A stretch of 64,000 bases of DNA from Loxodes magnus (lineage: Eukaryota; Ciliophora; Karyorelictea; Loxodida; Loxodidae), in assembly GCA_946699065.1 (NCBI GenBank), contig CAMPDV010000095.1:558001-622000 (forward strand), read 5' to 3'. The notes beneath the pieces were generated by a model that was given only the letters and a program-made list of their open reading frames with translations, did not search any database and was not told the origin of the DNA. Below are positions 37,799 to 51,800 of this stretch, in pieces. The position numbers were made by a program, and so were the translations under genes. Positions within the stretch are counted from its first letter, which is position 1. Every line of letters starts with the position of its first letter.

Positions 37799-38464
37799 AA
37801 CTTTTATATTCATTAATAGTTTTAAAAGGATAGGTAATTTTAAAAAAATTAAGAAAAAATACTCTATTATCCATATAAGAATGAATAAAATCTATCTATT
37901 TTAACTTAAAATTCAATTTCTAAGATACAATTATGATATAAAGCATTTTTAAAATTCCAGCTTTATTTAGAGTAAAGAAGTTATTATACTTATAATTATA
38001 TAAATTATGCATAAAATAAATTTTTAAGATAAATAGGTTTAAGATAAACTTAATTTAAGGTTAGCTTAATTTCCATCTTATTTTTAATTTAAATAGTAAC
38101 GGCAATAGGTCTATCAAATCTTCTATTTTAAACATTCTAATTTATTTTTTATTTTAATAAGTATGATTTAAAGGTAAATTTATACTAATTATTATTTATC
38201 ATTATTTGCTTTAATTTTTTAAGAGATTGAGTTTCTTATTTTTATTTATTTTATGGTTTAAACCAAAATAGAAATAGGAAATTAATTTAAAGCAATTGAA
38301 CTTAAGGTAAATTGATTAAATATGCTAGTTAATATATAAAACCTTTATATATTTGAGGCTATAAATTTTATTTTATCTAAAGTTTGATTTTAAATATAAC
38401 TTAAATAAGAATAAAGCTTTTCAAGAAAAGATAATTAGGTTGGGAAGATAATTTGCAGTGTAAC
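37799..38464. other. AT-rich intergenic region
   Basis: Nothing supportable seen. Confidence 0.5.
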
Positions 38465-39726
38465 TCAAGTGAGTTCTTGTAAATCTTTTATGCTCTTCCA
38501 CTTTTCTTTATTTTGATTGATAGTTTCAACAAGAAATTACATTTCAGGGAAATATTTGTTGAGATCAGTAAAAGTTGGAAGAATAAACATATCTGCATTA
38601 AAGGTTTACCTATAAATCCCACCTAAGAACCTATTATTTTTTTAAGATCTTTTCCAATTTGCATGAATATTGTTACAGGCATTCCTAATTCTTGCTCTTT
38701 CACTGTTTAATTTGTGAACTCTTCGACGATTAAAAGAGACCATTTATAGCTTATATCTCACTATAAAGCAGGGTTATGGACATCTGCTGCATGAATTAGA
38801 AAATCTAGTAAAGATTAGCATTTTTTTTCATCTGTAAAATCTCCATTACAATTTTAGAAATTTTTAACTACTTCAAAATGCTTAGACATATCTGTAGCTA
38901 GTATGGATTAAATCATTTGCTTTCTCAGCTTTTTTTGATCGCTATCTTGAAATCTTTTAAAAATGTTAAATCTTGGTACACTTAAAATATGAAAAAGAAT
39001 AGAGGCATGATGATTCTCAAGTACAGAATTATCATTATATCGGATTGAAAGCTCGTGCTATTAAGCTATAAGGAAGGCGTTATTAACTCCTGGATGATCT
39101 ATGTCGTGAGCCAAACATGCTGATAAGTGTCCAAGCAGACTAATCCCAGTAATGAGTTCCGTTAATTTATTTATTTATTTCCTTAAAGAGAAGGTAAATT
39201 AAAAAACTGAAAAGCCATGCTTGAAATTGTGAAAAGGATTATCTTAATACCTTGCTGAAACTTCTGTAGCGAACTGATACATTTAATCGGGAGAGCATCC
39301 TAAAGTTAAATTATAAAATCCTATGCTACTAAAAATATTAACAACTGCTTCGATAAGTTGCTCATTGTTATATTTGAAAAACATGAAATTAATATTTGAA
39401 AACTCTTAGATAATCTATTAATTTTCTACAAAATTGTTGGTCATTTAAGTTTAACTACTGCAAATAGAAGAATTTAAAGTGGATGATATTTCCAGATCTA
39501 AAGATTTAAGAAACTATATTCTTTTGGATTCGTCCTTAATAAACTTAATTTCAAAAAGCAAGGATTATAATACCATTGCATCAGGATTCTGATCTTTATC
39601 CAATGCGTTATTAATATTTTATATATATTTCTGCTCCAACACATAGGTAGAAAACTCCGCTTCTTCATTAATAGGTTTTTTTTTCTCTTCTGCATTTTGC
39701 ACTGCTTTATCATTAGAGCATCCCAT
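38465..39726 (-). CDS. class I cyclic nucleotide phosphodiesterase (copy 2)
   Basis: 414 residues, exactly the same length as copy 1, with the same 17-nt intron (38593-38609) at the same codon. All catalytic motifs are present (HNFKHG, HDIDHPGVNN, HAADVHNPALQW, QVGFID), and the N-terminus MGCSND again fits dual acylation. Identity to copy 1 is patchy: the last third, including the intron, and the block around HHASILFHILSVPRFN are nearly identical, while residues 80-150 and 180-205 are clearly diverged. That pattern fits gene conversion between the two copies. Stop TGA 38465-38467. The expected substrate is cAMP or cGMP; which one cannot be decided. Confidence 0.93.
38593..38609 (-). other. 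17-nt intron in phosphodiesterase copy 2
   Basis: Identical to the intron of copy 1 (gtaaacctttaatgcag), which supports a common ancestor gene and recent sequence exchange. Confidence 0.9.
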
Positions 39727-42605
39727 CTTTTCTTAACTATAAATTAATTAAAAAGATAATCTATTTAAATAAGTTAGTCATCCAAGCATAACTAACTCTT
39801 ATTTTTATTTAAACTTAATCTGTACTTTTATGAGTTACGTTTATTTTAAAATTAATTCAAATTTCAGATAAAAGTAGCTAAATAACTAACATATAAAGAA
39901 TGTTACCAGAGAAAAATAGCTCTCAGTAATTCTAGTTTATGAGTAGGGTAGATTTTTATTTAGCTTATTTAGTCTAAACTATTTAAAGATAATTTTAAAT
40001 TAATTAAACAATAAATACTTTATGAAATCTAATTTACAATAGAATTTTAGTACATTAAAAATGAGTTATATTTTTATTTAATAAGCTTTTTGGTTCTATA
40101 ATAGTTATTTATTTATTAATATCTTTGCTTCTACTTAGAATTTTTTAATTAAATTACTAGAGAAATTAATAATCAAAAATTATTTAATGTGCCTTTTTAA
40201 AACTCAAATACAGTTAGAAAGTATTTTCAATTTAAAAGCTAAAATATTTATTTTAAGTGTTGTGGTTATATCTTGAACTAGTAATTCCTTTTAATTAGTA
40301 TTATTATCATTGAAGATATTTTACATCATGAAAATATTAAAACATTTATAAATTTAAACTAAAGCAAATTGCTTTAAAAGAACAAATAATAAAAATAAAG
40401 CTATGAAATTAATTTAGACTATTTATAAGAAAAGCTTATTTAAAAGATAAAGTCTAACTTAATAATTAAAATATAAATATAAGTAGAGATATTTTTAATA
40501 TTCTTTAAGCTAAATAAATGTATTTCTATAATTCTATTTAAGAAAATACGTTTTGATAAGCAAATGATGCTAGTATGTAATTAATTATAAGGTATTTTAA
40601 AGGAGATTTAATTAGATAATTATATTTAAATAGAAATATTAAATTTTTTTAATTTAATAGTTATATATGTATTGTATTATTTGAAATCATTCAGTAGAAA
40701 TATAAATTTTTATTTTTAAGTATTCAATTATTTTTAATATGCATAATAATACAATACTATTTTTTAATTTTAGCCTTAAAATTAGAATCACTAAAATAGA
40801 GATGTATAGATATTTTGAAAATCTTATTTTTAGAAATAAAATTATAGCACTGAATCTCATTTTTTAATAATGAATCTTTGATTTAATTCTATAGCTGCGA
40901 AAGATAATTTCTTAAGCTTATTAAATAATTAAATTTGCTAGAAATTTGAGTGAAAAATTGTTCCTTTATTCAAAAAAAGTAATAAGAATAGAATATTAAA
41001 TCTTATAATTTGATTCTTTGCTATAATTATCTGAATTTTGTCTATAGAAATATAAATTTAATTCAAACAATTTAAAATATAAAATAACTTTATTTTTAAT
41101 TAAGAGCTTATAGGGATAAAACTTAATATTACGTTTGGATTAAATTTTTTTTAATTATTTTAAAGTATTTAATTTGTGACTTCAAGCTTTTTTTATATTT
41201 TTTTAATTTAGAAGCATCTTATTAATATCAAAACCTTGGTAATACAGACTTTTTAGAAAAAATATGAGATATACAAATAAAAATTTATAAATGAAAATAT
41301 TACCGATAGCACTAAACATATATAATACATAATCAAAAGTAAAAATGAAGCTTACATTTGTGATGGTTTTGCTAAATACTTAAACAGAATTTGTTTCTTT
41401 TTAATTTAGATTTGTATATTAAAAATAGATAAAGCTCTGATTCTAATAATACCTATTTGATTATAACTCGCAAACATTTAAAATTTTTTAATTCCTTCAT
41501 TCTTTTGCATTTAACTAATGTTTATATAAAAATAATAAACTAAAAAGTTATAAAATAATAAATATTTATTATTTAATTTTAAATTTTAGTAAAATATATA
41601 TCAAATCTCAAAATTAAAGTTTATTTCAACTATATTTTTAAAGTCTATATATCTATTATTAAAATTTAAATAGTTATATTCATTTTCATAATCAAGCTAT
41701 ATTTGGAAAATAGTTATTTCTATTTTTAAAGTTATTTAAAAGAAATTTAGTTTAAGAAAAATCAGCAATATTTATTATTATTTAGCCAATCTATTCTATT
41801 ATTTTATTGTTGGTTTTCCTTTTTATTATTAAATGATTTAAATAATATATTTAAAATTGCTTAAGTTTATTTTATAAATTATAAAAATTCTAAGAGAATC
41901 TAAAAATGTAAAAAGTATATTAATTAAATTATAAAATGATCTATCTTTCTTAAATTTTTATAGAATGTAGCTATTAAATCTAGATATAATTCACCATAAA
42001 ATACTAAATTATTAAAGTTTATTTTTTTCATATTTTTGTTAGTTACTCGAGTTTTTACTCTTTTAATTTCCTGATGTGATGTTTTGTCTTAAGATATTTT
42101 AATTAGTGATTAAGTTTTATTTTTACTAAAATTTAGTTAGCCAAATAAAAATAAATTGGAATAGAGAATAAATAACCAATCTCTTCTAACTAAAAGTATC
42201 TCATTTGAATGAATGCTTAATTTCTTTAAGTTTTTAAATATAAAACTAAATAACTTATATTTGTCTAAATTTATCTTCTAGCAAATCTTGTTTAATTAGC
42301 AGTAGCAAACCTAATTTACAAGTAAGCACCTTCTTAGTTATTTGAATTAAATTAAATTTATAGTTACAAAAGTTATTAATTTGTTGTAATTTTTTGAGAA
42401 TAATAGAGTTTTTGTATACAACTCTCCTTGTTCTCATTTAGCAACAAATAATTAAAGATAAATAGATAAATAATGATTTAAGTGTCCTTAAATCATGTAA
42501 ATTACTAGTATTTTATTATGATATATATTTTTATGGTATACCAGATTATAATACTTTTTACTTTAAACTAAATAGTCTAAATTAAATAATTTCATGATTC
42601 TTTGC
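39727..42605. other. 2.9-kb AT-rich intergenic region
   Basis: No gene supported. A basic 60-codon frame at 42255-42437 (-), MRTRRVVYKN..., might be a further exon of the gene to its right but cannot be linked. Confidence 0.45.
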
Positions 42606-43510
42606 TCAGGTATTTAATAATTTTCTCTTCATGTTGATAAGGCTTAATAGATAAAGAGCCATTTAATAACTTAGTAAACAAACTTTAATCTTCAATTAAA
42701 GTTTTGTAGGTATATAATTTAAAGGAAAATAATAACTAAAAAGATAAACTTCTAAATTTATTGTTATATATTTGATGAATAAAAGTAAATACTTTATTTA
42801 GATTTAAATAATTAGGACATAGTAAAGCAATAAAGAAATAGAAGCTTAAAGTTTAGGATTATAGCTATTTATTTAGTAATTACTTGAAAAATAAAGTTTT
42901 TAAATTATTTATTTCTTTTCAAGTTCTAAAACTCGGATCCTGAATAATAATTTTTCTTCTACCAAGTTCGTATCCTTACATAGATCTTATTCGATGACAG
43001 AAAATGAGAATATTGCCTTTGTATCTGCAACCATTCTTTTCTTAATTTAATTAAGCGTGAGTTTGAAGAATGTTGCTTCCCTGATAATATTATTTCTCGC
43101 ATAATTAGCAATAAATTATCTAAACTTTCCCAAGATAAATTTAATTACTCTCTTCTTTTCTAACCTTCAAGCAATCACTTAATCGAACTAATTTGCAGCA
43201 GCTTATTTAGTAAACTAAAAGACTAGTCATTTAGCCATTTAGTCTGCAGTATTAATTAAAAAAGAAAGTAAATCTATTTCAATTATATTTGACAATTAGC
43301 GAAGTCAGAGGGTGAAAATTTGAAAGAAGTGATTAAAGTAAAAAGGTTTATTTCTATTATGTATATTTCTATTATTATCTAAATTAATAAGATTCTTAAG
43401 CATTTATTTATAAAATTCTATCTAATAACATCATTTCTAAATCAATTACTTACTTATGCTTAAGTAACGCTATTTGTCTGATTCACTAATGTTTCTATAT
43501 TTTATTTCAT
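42606..43510 (-). CDS. spliced gene of unknown function
   Basis: ATG 43508-43510 begins a 19-codon exon (MKQNIETLVNQTNSVTQAQ) followed by a 17-nt intron 43437-43453 (gtaagtaattgatttag). The frame then continues to a clearly coding stretch, 42925-43248: FTKQAAANQFDQVIAWRLEK, RNNIIREATFFKLTL, RMVADTKAIFSFSVIEQDL, LVEEKLLFRIRVLELEKK. First-position guanine is high there, unlike the opposite strand, which is also open. No family is recognised. The middle (43250-43436) is less protein-like, so the real intron may be longer. After LELEKK the frame stays open through AT-rich DNA to TGA 42606-42608, so the 3' end is uncertain. Confidence 0.55.
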
Positions 43511-45772
43511 TTTTTTTGAATAAAAAGTGGCTGATGTGGGAAAACTCCTAACTTTTATCACTCAACTGTATGATTTTTATATTTTATAAATTAGACGCTA
43601 GTAAATCATTAAATACTTGTTTATTACGTTTATTGGAGTTTAATTTAAAGTAAAAATTTAATTCTGATGTAATTTAAAATGTAAACTTAGTTAAAGAATG
43701 TTGACTTAATTAAATTAAATTAAATCCAAGTGAAGCATCTATACATCTATCTTAGGATTTATAAAGTTGCTGCTTATAATTTAGTTTATTTTATCCTTTT
43801 AGTTCAAAGTCACTAGCTCCTATTATATTTCTTTATGTTTAAGATCCCACTAGCTAATTAATTTTTCGAATAATACAAATTAAGAATTTTATTCCAAATA
43901 ATCCTTTATTTAAATCTCACCATTTTGTTATAAAATCTAGGAATAAAGCTAAAAGATGAAAACAAGCCATTAAAGACTTAATAGGATTAATAAATGTACT
44001 AGCATGATAATATTGTTTATAAATTATAGTAGAAATAAATAAATTTCACTCTCTTTTCTGTAAAATAATTCATCTAAATGAGAATCGCCCTATCATTTAT
44101 AGTATTTATAATAAAGTTATAAACTTAGGTAAAATTCTTATTAAGACTAAAGCTTGGAGGTAATGCTTATAATAATAAACATTTTATTTTTCTATTTTAT
44201 TAGTTTTAAAATAAAAGAGTGAATTTATTAAATCCACTTATAACTAATTTAATCTTATTTAATAAGCATTACTATATTTAAAATTATTTGTTGTCTTAAT
44301 AGATTATTTACTTAAATTTACTAAGAGATATTCAATATAGCTATAGAAGTTTTATTATTCAAATTATAAAGGTTATATCTTAAATAATAATATATTTGAT
44401 AAATAAATAGTTAAAGTAGCCTGTCTATCTAAGACTTTAATTAATTATTAGAAGTACCTTAGTTATAAAAGTTTACTAGAAAGGATTTTAAGTTTAATTT
44501 CTTATAAATTTAGAAAGAGACAAATCTAAACTTTAAAAATAATAAAAAGGTTTATTATAATGACTAAGAGAGCCATTAATAAACCAAATAGAAATTTATT
44601 TTAGTTTATTCTATAATATTACAAGAAATTCAATTTTCCTAATTTTATTTATTTATTTTACCTACATTTTGCACATTGCTCAATATCAATTTACTATTGC
44701 TTCAAATTTAGTGAATTTATATTATCGATATTTAGTAATAAATAAAAATAATAAAATAAATTTATAAAAAGATAGTAAGAAACTTGCTTACTTTAAAAAT
44801 TCTAAGTTAAAATAAGATCTTTTCACATCAACATTTGAATTGTTTTTTAAAGTTATTTTCTAGCGCTTAGAAATAATCTAAGCTTATTTATTTTAAATTT
44901 TATTTATTTTCGTAAGCTTTAATTTTTACTAAGAAATTAATTGAAATTTAACAATTATTTAATTTTCAACTATTATATGGATTTTATTATTTTTATCTAT
45001 GAAATTATAAAATGCTTAAAAGTACTAAAAATTAAGAATAAAAGAGTCTTTTTATATCCAATTATTACAAAATGATAAAATAGAATGAATACTTCTTAAA
45101 TTAATGATCTAGCAAATAATAAAATTACTATATTTTGAAATTTAATTATTTCAACTATTTTATTTTTCGAAGAATTGGTTAAAGATTCACTTTAAAGTCA
45201 CAGAAAAAAAAATTTGAATGAGAGTTTTATATAAATTTCATTTAAATTTATAATAATATGAAAAAAGAAAGTTTATGCTATTTTTTAATTATTAATTTTA
45301 AATTTAGAATTCTCTTATAAAAAATAATATTTTTTAATTTTGCGTAAAAACTAAAGAGAAAATCCGTTGATTTAAATAAAAAAGCAATACTTTTAATTAA
45401 ATAATAAAATAGCATGTAAATAATTAGCTAAAAGGGGAAATTATTAACTTGATCTTTATCCTTTAGAACTTATTAAATTGAATGTTTAATTTACTTGTAT
45501 TTAAATTATAATTCTATCTTCTTTCTTTATTTACAAGTTTTTTAACTAATAATTTTAAAGTGCTTCAAGGTAATCTAAAATTTAGGCAAATATTAAAAGA
45601 AATGCAAAGCATATATCAACTGTAAAAAATTCTAATAAACTTAGTTAGATGTAATTTGGATATTTTCACTTTAAATATTAAGATTATAATAGAGATGATT
45701 TAGATCTAATTTTCCATTTTATACACTTATTTAATGTTAGTCTTTTATTTATTTATTTATATCCTAAATTAA
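43511..45772. other. 2.3-kb AT-rich intergenic region
   Basis: Nothing supportable seen. Confidence 0.5.
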
Positions 45773-46666
45773 ATGAATAAATATAGGATATTTTCTTTGC
45801 TAAGTAGTAGTGAAGCTTTTGCATATTTTGGAGAATTTCCTTCTTTTTATTCTTAATTTTTTAATTAAGAAGAAAAAGTGTTTAAGTTTACATAAGTAAT
45901 GCAGAATAATCTAGCTAAGCTTAACTACCCTGTGATATTTTACTCACTAGAAACAGATTCTACTTAGAACTTATTGCTGGAGAATAAAACAGCAAAGTAT
46001 GTTTTTGACTAGAAACAAAATATAATTCACTTATCAGAGTGACAAGAAAAATCTAAAGCTTCTAAACCAGAAAGAACATGGTAATCATACTCTGATAATT
46101 TAATGTTTTCATTCACTGATTTCGAGTTAGATCCTAACTATTTAATATTTAACAACTTAAGAACTGGATATGCTATGAGAATGTCAATAGTTCAAAGCTT
46201 AATGAAGAAAAAGTGTCCTTAGAGTGTCTTAGAATTGATAAAAGTTAAATGAATAAACGATGTTCTTTTTGATAATGTAAAAATAGGAGGTACAATTTAA
46301 GAAACTGTTAGTAAAGGTCACCAAATTTATTCAGTTATAGGAGTAGGAATCTGTATAAATTCAGGACTTTTTTCAAGTATAAATCAAATATTAGAAAAAC
46401 TAAACGTTGGAATAAGCATTCACAGGGAAGCTGTTTTTACTAGTTTCTTTGAAAGCTATAACCTAACCAAAAGCATGAGCAAGTAATTTTTTATAGAAAA
46501 TTATGAAAAAGTTTGGTAGCATAGAAATAAGCAAATACTCTACACAGACTAAAACTAAAAAATAACTTTAATAAAGATTCTAGAAAACGGTAATCTATTA
46601 GCAGTTGATAGCGAGAAGAAGGAAATAGTAATAAGCAACAAAGAGCTCATAAAAGGATATTTATGA
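45773..46666 (+). CDS. biotin protein ligase (holocarboxylase synthetase family)
   Basis: 297 residues. The catalytic core shows YSLETDSTQ (substrate-binding start), KWINDVLFDNVKIGGTIQE (residues 159-177, the KWxND motif with catalytic Lys170-type lysine), VIGVGICINSG, and a C-terminal SH3-like cap (NKQILYTDQNQKITLIKIL). The enzyme attaches biotin to carboxylases through biotinyl-AMP. Trp160 of KWxND is TGA, an invariant position. The glycine-rich adenylate loop GRGRxxxxW, which in BirA and eukaryotic ligases holds biotinyl-AMP, reads KSKASKPERTW here (93-103), so the loop is unusual. ATG 45773 is the first in frame and gives a 45-residue N-terminal extension rich in Phe and Ser; ATG 45899 is an alternative. 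Stop TGA 46664-46666. Confidence 0.87.
45929..46582. repeat. 654-bp segment identical to 60093-60746
   Basis: Covers most of the biotin ligase coding region. No mismatch was seen by eye over the whole length; offset 14164 bp. Confidence 0.92.
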
Positions 46667-48874
46667 TATTTATTTATAACTATAAATATAATAATTTCAC
46701 TTCTAAGTATATGACTTAGAGTCGATGTAATTCACATAATAAGCATAATAACTAAAAGTTTAATTGAATATTATATTCATTCTAATTAAAAGCTTCTAGA
46801 TAATTTCTAAACAAATCTTAAAAGTACTTAGAGTTTATTATATACAAGTGAATATTTTAAAGTATTAAAATTATTTAAATTATAAAAATTAAAAAAACGA
46901 AAAATAAAAGGAAAGTTAGAGGATAACTTAATAATAATTGAATAGCTGACTTAAATTATGTTGATATTATATAAATTAGAATTTAATAAATACTCAATAA
47001 AAGAAATTTATTCAAAATGTTTGATATACAGAGAATTTAATTTTTAAATAAATTTGATTACGAAATAGCAAAGCTTTATTTAGTACAAGCGTTTATCTTT
47101 CTTTAAATCTATTTATTAATTGTTATTTCTATCTTCTCTTAGATTAACAAATTTTATTAAAGCGTAAAAAAAGTAAAAAAATAATTTTTAAGCATAAATA
47201 AATTCCAAGCCAAAAGATTTAAATATTTAATAAATTTAAATTTTTAGCTTAAATAGCATCTAATTTCATTAAATAAGGATAAAATTTAATAAATTTATAG
47301 ATTTGTTTAAAACTTGTTTTCATTATCTCATTTCAAATTTTTAATTTTCGCTGTGATAATCTTAATGTACAATTAATTAATATTACGGCATATGAAAAAA
47401 GAAATAGAAGTAAGGGTTATTGTTATGGATAGTAAACATGAACCAAAACAATTTAGCCTTCATGTAGCTAAATTGCGCTGTTTCTGTGTTTTTATATTCG
47501 ATAAATAAATTAAATCTAAAATAATTTTTATTTTTAGAAACATTTATAATTCCTTTAAATTAAGTTAGTAAGCTAATGATTAAATCATAAGAGCATTTAG
47601 AGTGATGTGTATATTTTATTAATTTCGAATTTAAATAAATTAAAATACATAAGATAAAGTAAACTATTGAATAAAAAAATTTTTGCTTTAAACTTAAAAT
47701 AATACATTTATTTTCTTAATTTTTTCCATTTATAACACAAAAACTCTTTAAAACAATAAGCATATTTAGATTTTTATTATTTTAGCTAAAACTAAAAATT
47801 TTATTATTTCCTTTTTGATTTATGAATATGCATATCTAATTTAAACTGGAAAACGAAATTTAATTGCTTATATAAAAAATCCTTATTCCTAGAAACAGGT
47901 TAAAACACAATTAGAAAATAATTAAAAAAATTATTTTTTTATAAAAATGAGGATAGAGAGATAAACTTTTAAAACTAAGAATATATCTTTTAAATTTAAT
48001 TATAAGCTCATATAATTATAAATTAAATAAGAATATCAAGTAATTAGTTAATAATCTAATTTATGGCATACTAATTCGATAAAAATTTTAATAACCTCTA
48101 AAGATCAAATTTTTTAAAATCATTATACATAAAAAGTTAGGATTCTATTCAATTAAAAAAGTTAATAATTTCTTCATTTTCTAGAATTTCTTAGTAAAGC
48201 TTAAAGTTAAGAAATTTGTAATTTGGATTATTATCTCTTTCAATCATAAAGCAATCAATTACAAAGCTAAAAGGTTTCAGATATTAGATTTATAGAACTT
48301 TATCAACCAAATATTAGAAGAATAGTAAACGAAAAATAATTTAACGTATAAACTCTCAACGATGAATGGATTCGCTTCTTCAAGAAAAAACTAAAATTGT
48401 TTAAATTTATATAAATATAAAGAAAAAAGCTACTATAACTATATACCAAAAATTAAAATTATGTTTGCTTTATTTTCCTTTAATATTTAGATACGAATTA
48501 GCTATTATTTCAAAATATCCATTGAAAGAAATGAGATTTAGACTAGTCTAATTATAGAGCCTTCTTTATAATATTTTAATTTCAAATAAAATAAGTTTTG
48601 CATCCATGATAAAGCAGAGTTATTTAGTTGAAGGATATTACCTTTAATACAATTTTCAAATAATAATGCTTTAATAGCAAGGAAATAAGAGTATTTTTCA
48701 GGGATTTGATTGATATAGATAGCATTTTGAATTAATATGAATGTATACCTTTTAATTTTTTAAGCCTTGAAGATAATCCATTTAATAAAATTAATAACTA
48801 TTTTGCTAATTAAAGTTTTTATCAATTATACAAAGCACTTTCTTTAAATTAATTTTTAAACATTTAATTTAAAT
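46667..48874. other. AT-rich region between biotin ligase and histidine kinase
   Basis: Holds a perfect 9-bp inverted repeat (47449-47475) within a slightly GC-richer patch that could encode a short peptide from ATG 47392. The last 250 bases before 48875 resemble 62755-62945, so the second duplication includes upstream DNA. No further gene supported. Confidence 0.45.
47449..47475. repeat. perfect 9-bp inverted repeat
   Basis: CAATTTAGC and GCTAAATTG flank a 9-nt loop. It could form an RNA hairpin. Function unknown. Confidence 0.35.
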
Positions 48875-51800
48875 ATGTTTGTGGTCAAAGAATATTTTTT
48901 TTCAATTATAGAGAGTTATTTGAACTTTTGGAAAAAAAAATTTTTGGGAAAAGGTCCATAAATCCAAGAAGAGTTCTTAGAGAAATGTATGATATTTTTA
49001 AGACTTTCTTTATGAGGAACATCTTTCCTTACCTTAGGCATGCTAGTAATTTAGCTCATTAACTTTTACTCTTTTTCCTATTTTTAGATTTCCCTACTCT
49101 TGTTATGAATTGTATTGACTTTCGTAAGCCCAAATGTCTTGATTAAAACTAGAAGCATAGAAACCAGCAAAGCTCTATTGTGGGGATGTTTCTATATACT
49201 GTGCCTTGGATTGTCAATGGATTTGCCTGAACTTAGCTTAATTATAAGCTTTTGATTAACAGTTCCAGTTTTCGCCCAGAAGAAATAAAACTCCGGAATT
49301 TTTACCGCTTAATACTTCGTAATCTCTGTTTCCAGCTATATTTGTGGATCTATCTTTTTTCACTGGATTAGATAATAAACTGACAGTACTTTAAAAGACT
49401 AATTGATAAGGAGAAAGCTTCTTATATACTCAGCTATTTTTCTTTTCTAAGTATTAGTTGCTGTTATTTCTCATTTAACTGACTTGTAAAATCAATAAAT
49501 AACTGACGAGCTTAAAGCTAAACTTTCGTCCTAAGAAAATTCTTAGAAAGCTAAAAGCGCATACATGGCTGCCATGAATCATGAACTTAGGAATCCTTTA
49601 AATGCTATATTAGGAAGTATTGAAGTACTTAAATCCTCGAAGTAGCTGTAGGAAAACCATAGCTAGCTGATAGAAATGATTTCTTGTAGTGGAGAAATTC
49701 TAATAAACTAAATAAATAACGTACTAGATGCAGAAAAAATAACAGCAGGTTAATTCGCTATAACAAAGAATCCAGCTCAAATCAGAAAAATCCTTTGAAC
49801 TGTTGTTTAGTCTAAGTTATCGAAAGTTTTAGAAAACAGTATTGTGCTAGAAATGAAAGTAGACTCTTTAGTTCCTAAATGGCTAATAATAGATTCAGTA
49901 AAGATTTAGTAAGTAATAATGAATTTATTAGGCAATTCAATCAAATTTACTCAAGATGGATAAGTAGGAATTTATATTAAATGAATTCCTGATGAATCAA
50001 GTACATAAGAAGAATAAACTACAGAAAACTAGAAAACTATTATTCATGCAGATGAATCGAATATACACTTAGCTCATTTTGAACTATCGTATAGCATAAG
50101 CGATGACATGTCTGCTAACATTTACACGAGAGCTTCATCTCAACATTTAAGGAATGAATAGTATAGGAAAAAAACATACGTCGCACATTAAAATTAAAGA
50201 GAAATATTTTAATCAGATATGTAAAAAAAATAAGTGCAATTATCAAAAATTAATCTGAAAGAAATGTAAAAAGAAAGAAAAGAAAATAGAAAAAAGACAC
50301 AAAAGAAGTCTAATATTAGTAATTATAACTTTACCGAATCTATATAAGAAGATATAGATGTTAATTCTTAAAGTTAAATAAAACTTGATCAACCAAAGTT
50401 TTGAATAACTTAAGAAATTGACAATGAAGAAAAGAATTTATTATAAGTTCACGTGCCAAGTATAAAATCTTTTTAGTAGTCTGATCCTGCTTAATATTTA
50501 ACAGTCCTAAAAAGATAAAATTCTAAGAAAGATTTGAACAAAATAGTTAACAAAGCTCTAATTTACTGCAAGCAAAATAAAAACTTTCCTATTTTATATA
50601 CTTAGGGACCTGAGTAAAGTGGAACTTTAACAATTGAAATAACAGATGAAGGTATTGGTATTTCTTCTGAAAATTAGAAAAAGCTATTTTAGCCTTTTAT
50701 GTAAGCGAATAGTAGTATTTCTAATAAATTTGGAGGAACAGGATTAGGTCTATGGATTACTAAGCAAATTATTGAGTAGCATGGAGGTAATATTAAAATG
50801 TAATCTTAATTAGGATAAGGAACAAGGTTTTTGGTAAAATTACCTATTGATGTAATGAGTCAGGAGTAAATATAAGAGACATCTTATGAAAATTATCATA
50901 TGGAAGAAGTGAAAGTTCTACTTGTCGAAAAAGATCAAAACGATTAAGACTAGCAAAAGAGAATTTTATAATAAATGGGATGTGAAGTATCTGCTGAAAA
51001 AAGTAGCCTACGTGCTTTTGAAAATTTTAGTCAAAAATAGATGAATTACTATGATTTTATTCTAATAAACGATAAATTAAAAGATAGTCATGGAATTAAT
51101 TTCGCTTAAAAAATTATAGACTTTGAAGTGAGTAGAGGTTGACTGGCAACTCCAATTATCTTTATGACGAAAAATCCTAATAAAGTAGAGATTTATAAAT
51201 CTCTCAATGAACTTGGAATTTAAAAAGTTTTATCAAAACCTATTAAAGCTTAAGACATTTATAATATGTGGAATATTTTAAAGTAGGAAAAACAGGAGAT
51301 ATAAGGACTCGTTTAATCTTTTACTAACATAAAAAGTAATTTGATCATAGAAACTAAAAACAAAATAGTAATCATTGAAGATGATGAATTTTAAGCTGAT
51401 ATACTGAAGCAACAAATTTAGAGTTAAAGTGATAATTACAAATTCAAAATTTTCAATGATATAACTGAAAAACAACTTTAAGAGTATTTATCTCGTAACT
51501 GACAAAAAATTACCTTACTTACTACTGATTGAGAGTTACCTAGTCTTAGTGGAGTTGATGTAGTAAAGACAGTAAGAAAGTTTGAAGATTCTTAAAATTA
51601 TAAAGAAAAAATAAGAATTTTAGTTTGTACAGGACATGATGATTACTAAAAAAAGCAAGAAGCCTTAAATGCAGGAGCAAATTAGTTTATGACTAAGCCA
51701 ATAAACACTAGAGATATAATGAAGTTACTTTGAGCTGGATTGAAAACTTATTTAAATGCTTATATTCAATTAATCTAGCTTTTAAAGGTAAAATAAATGT

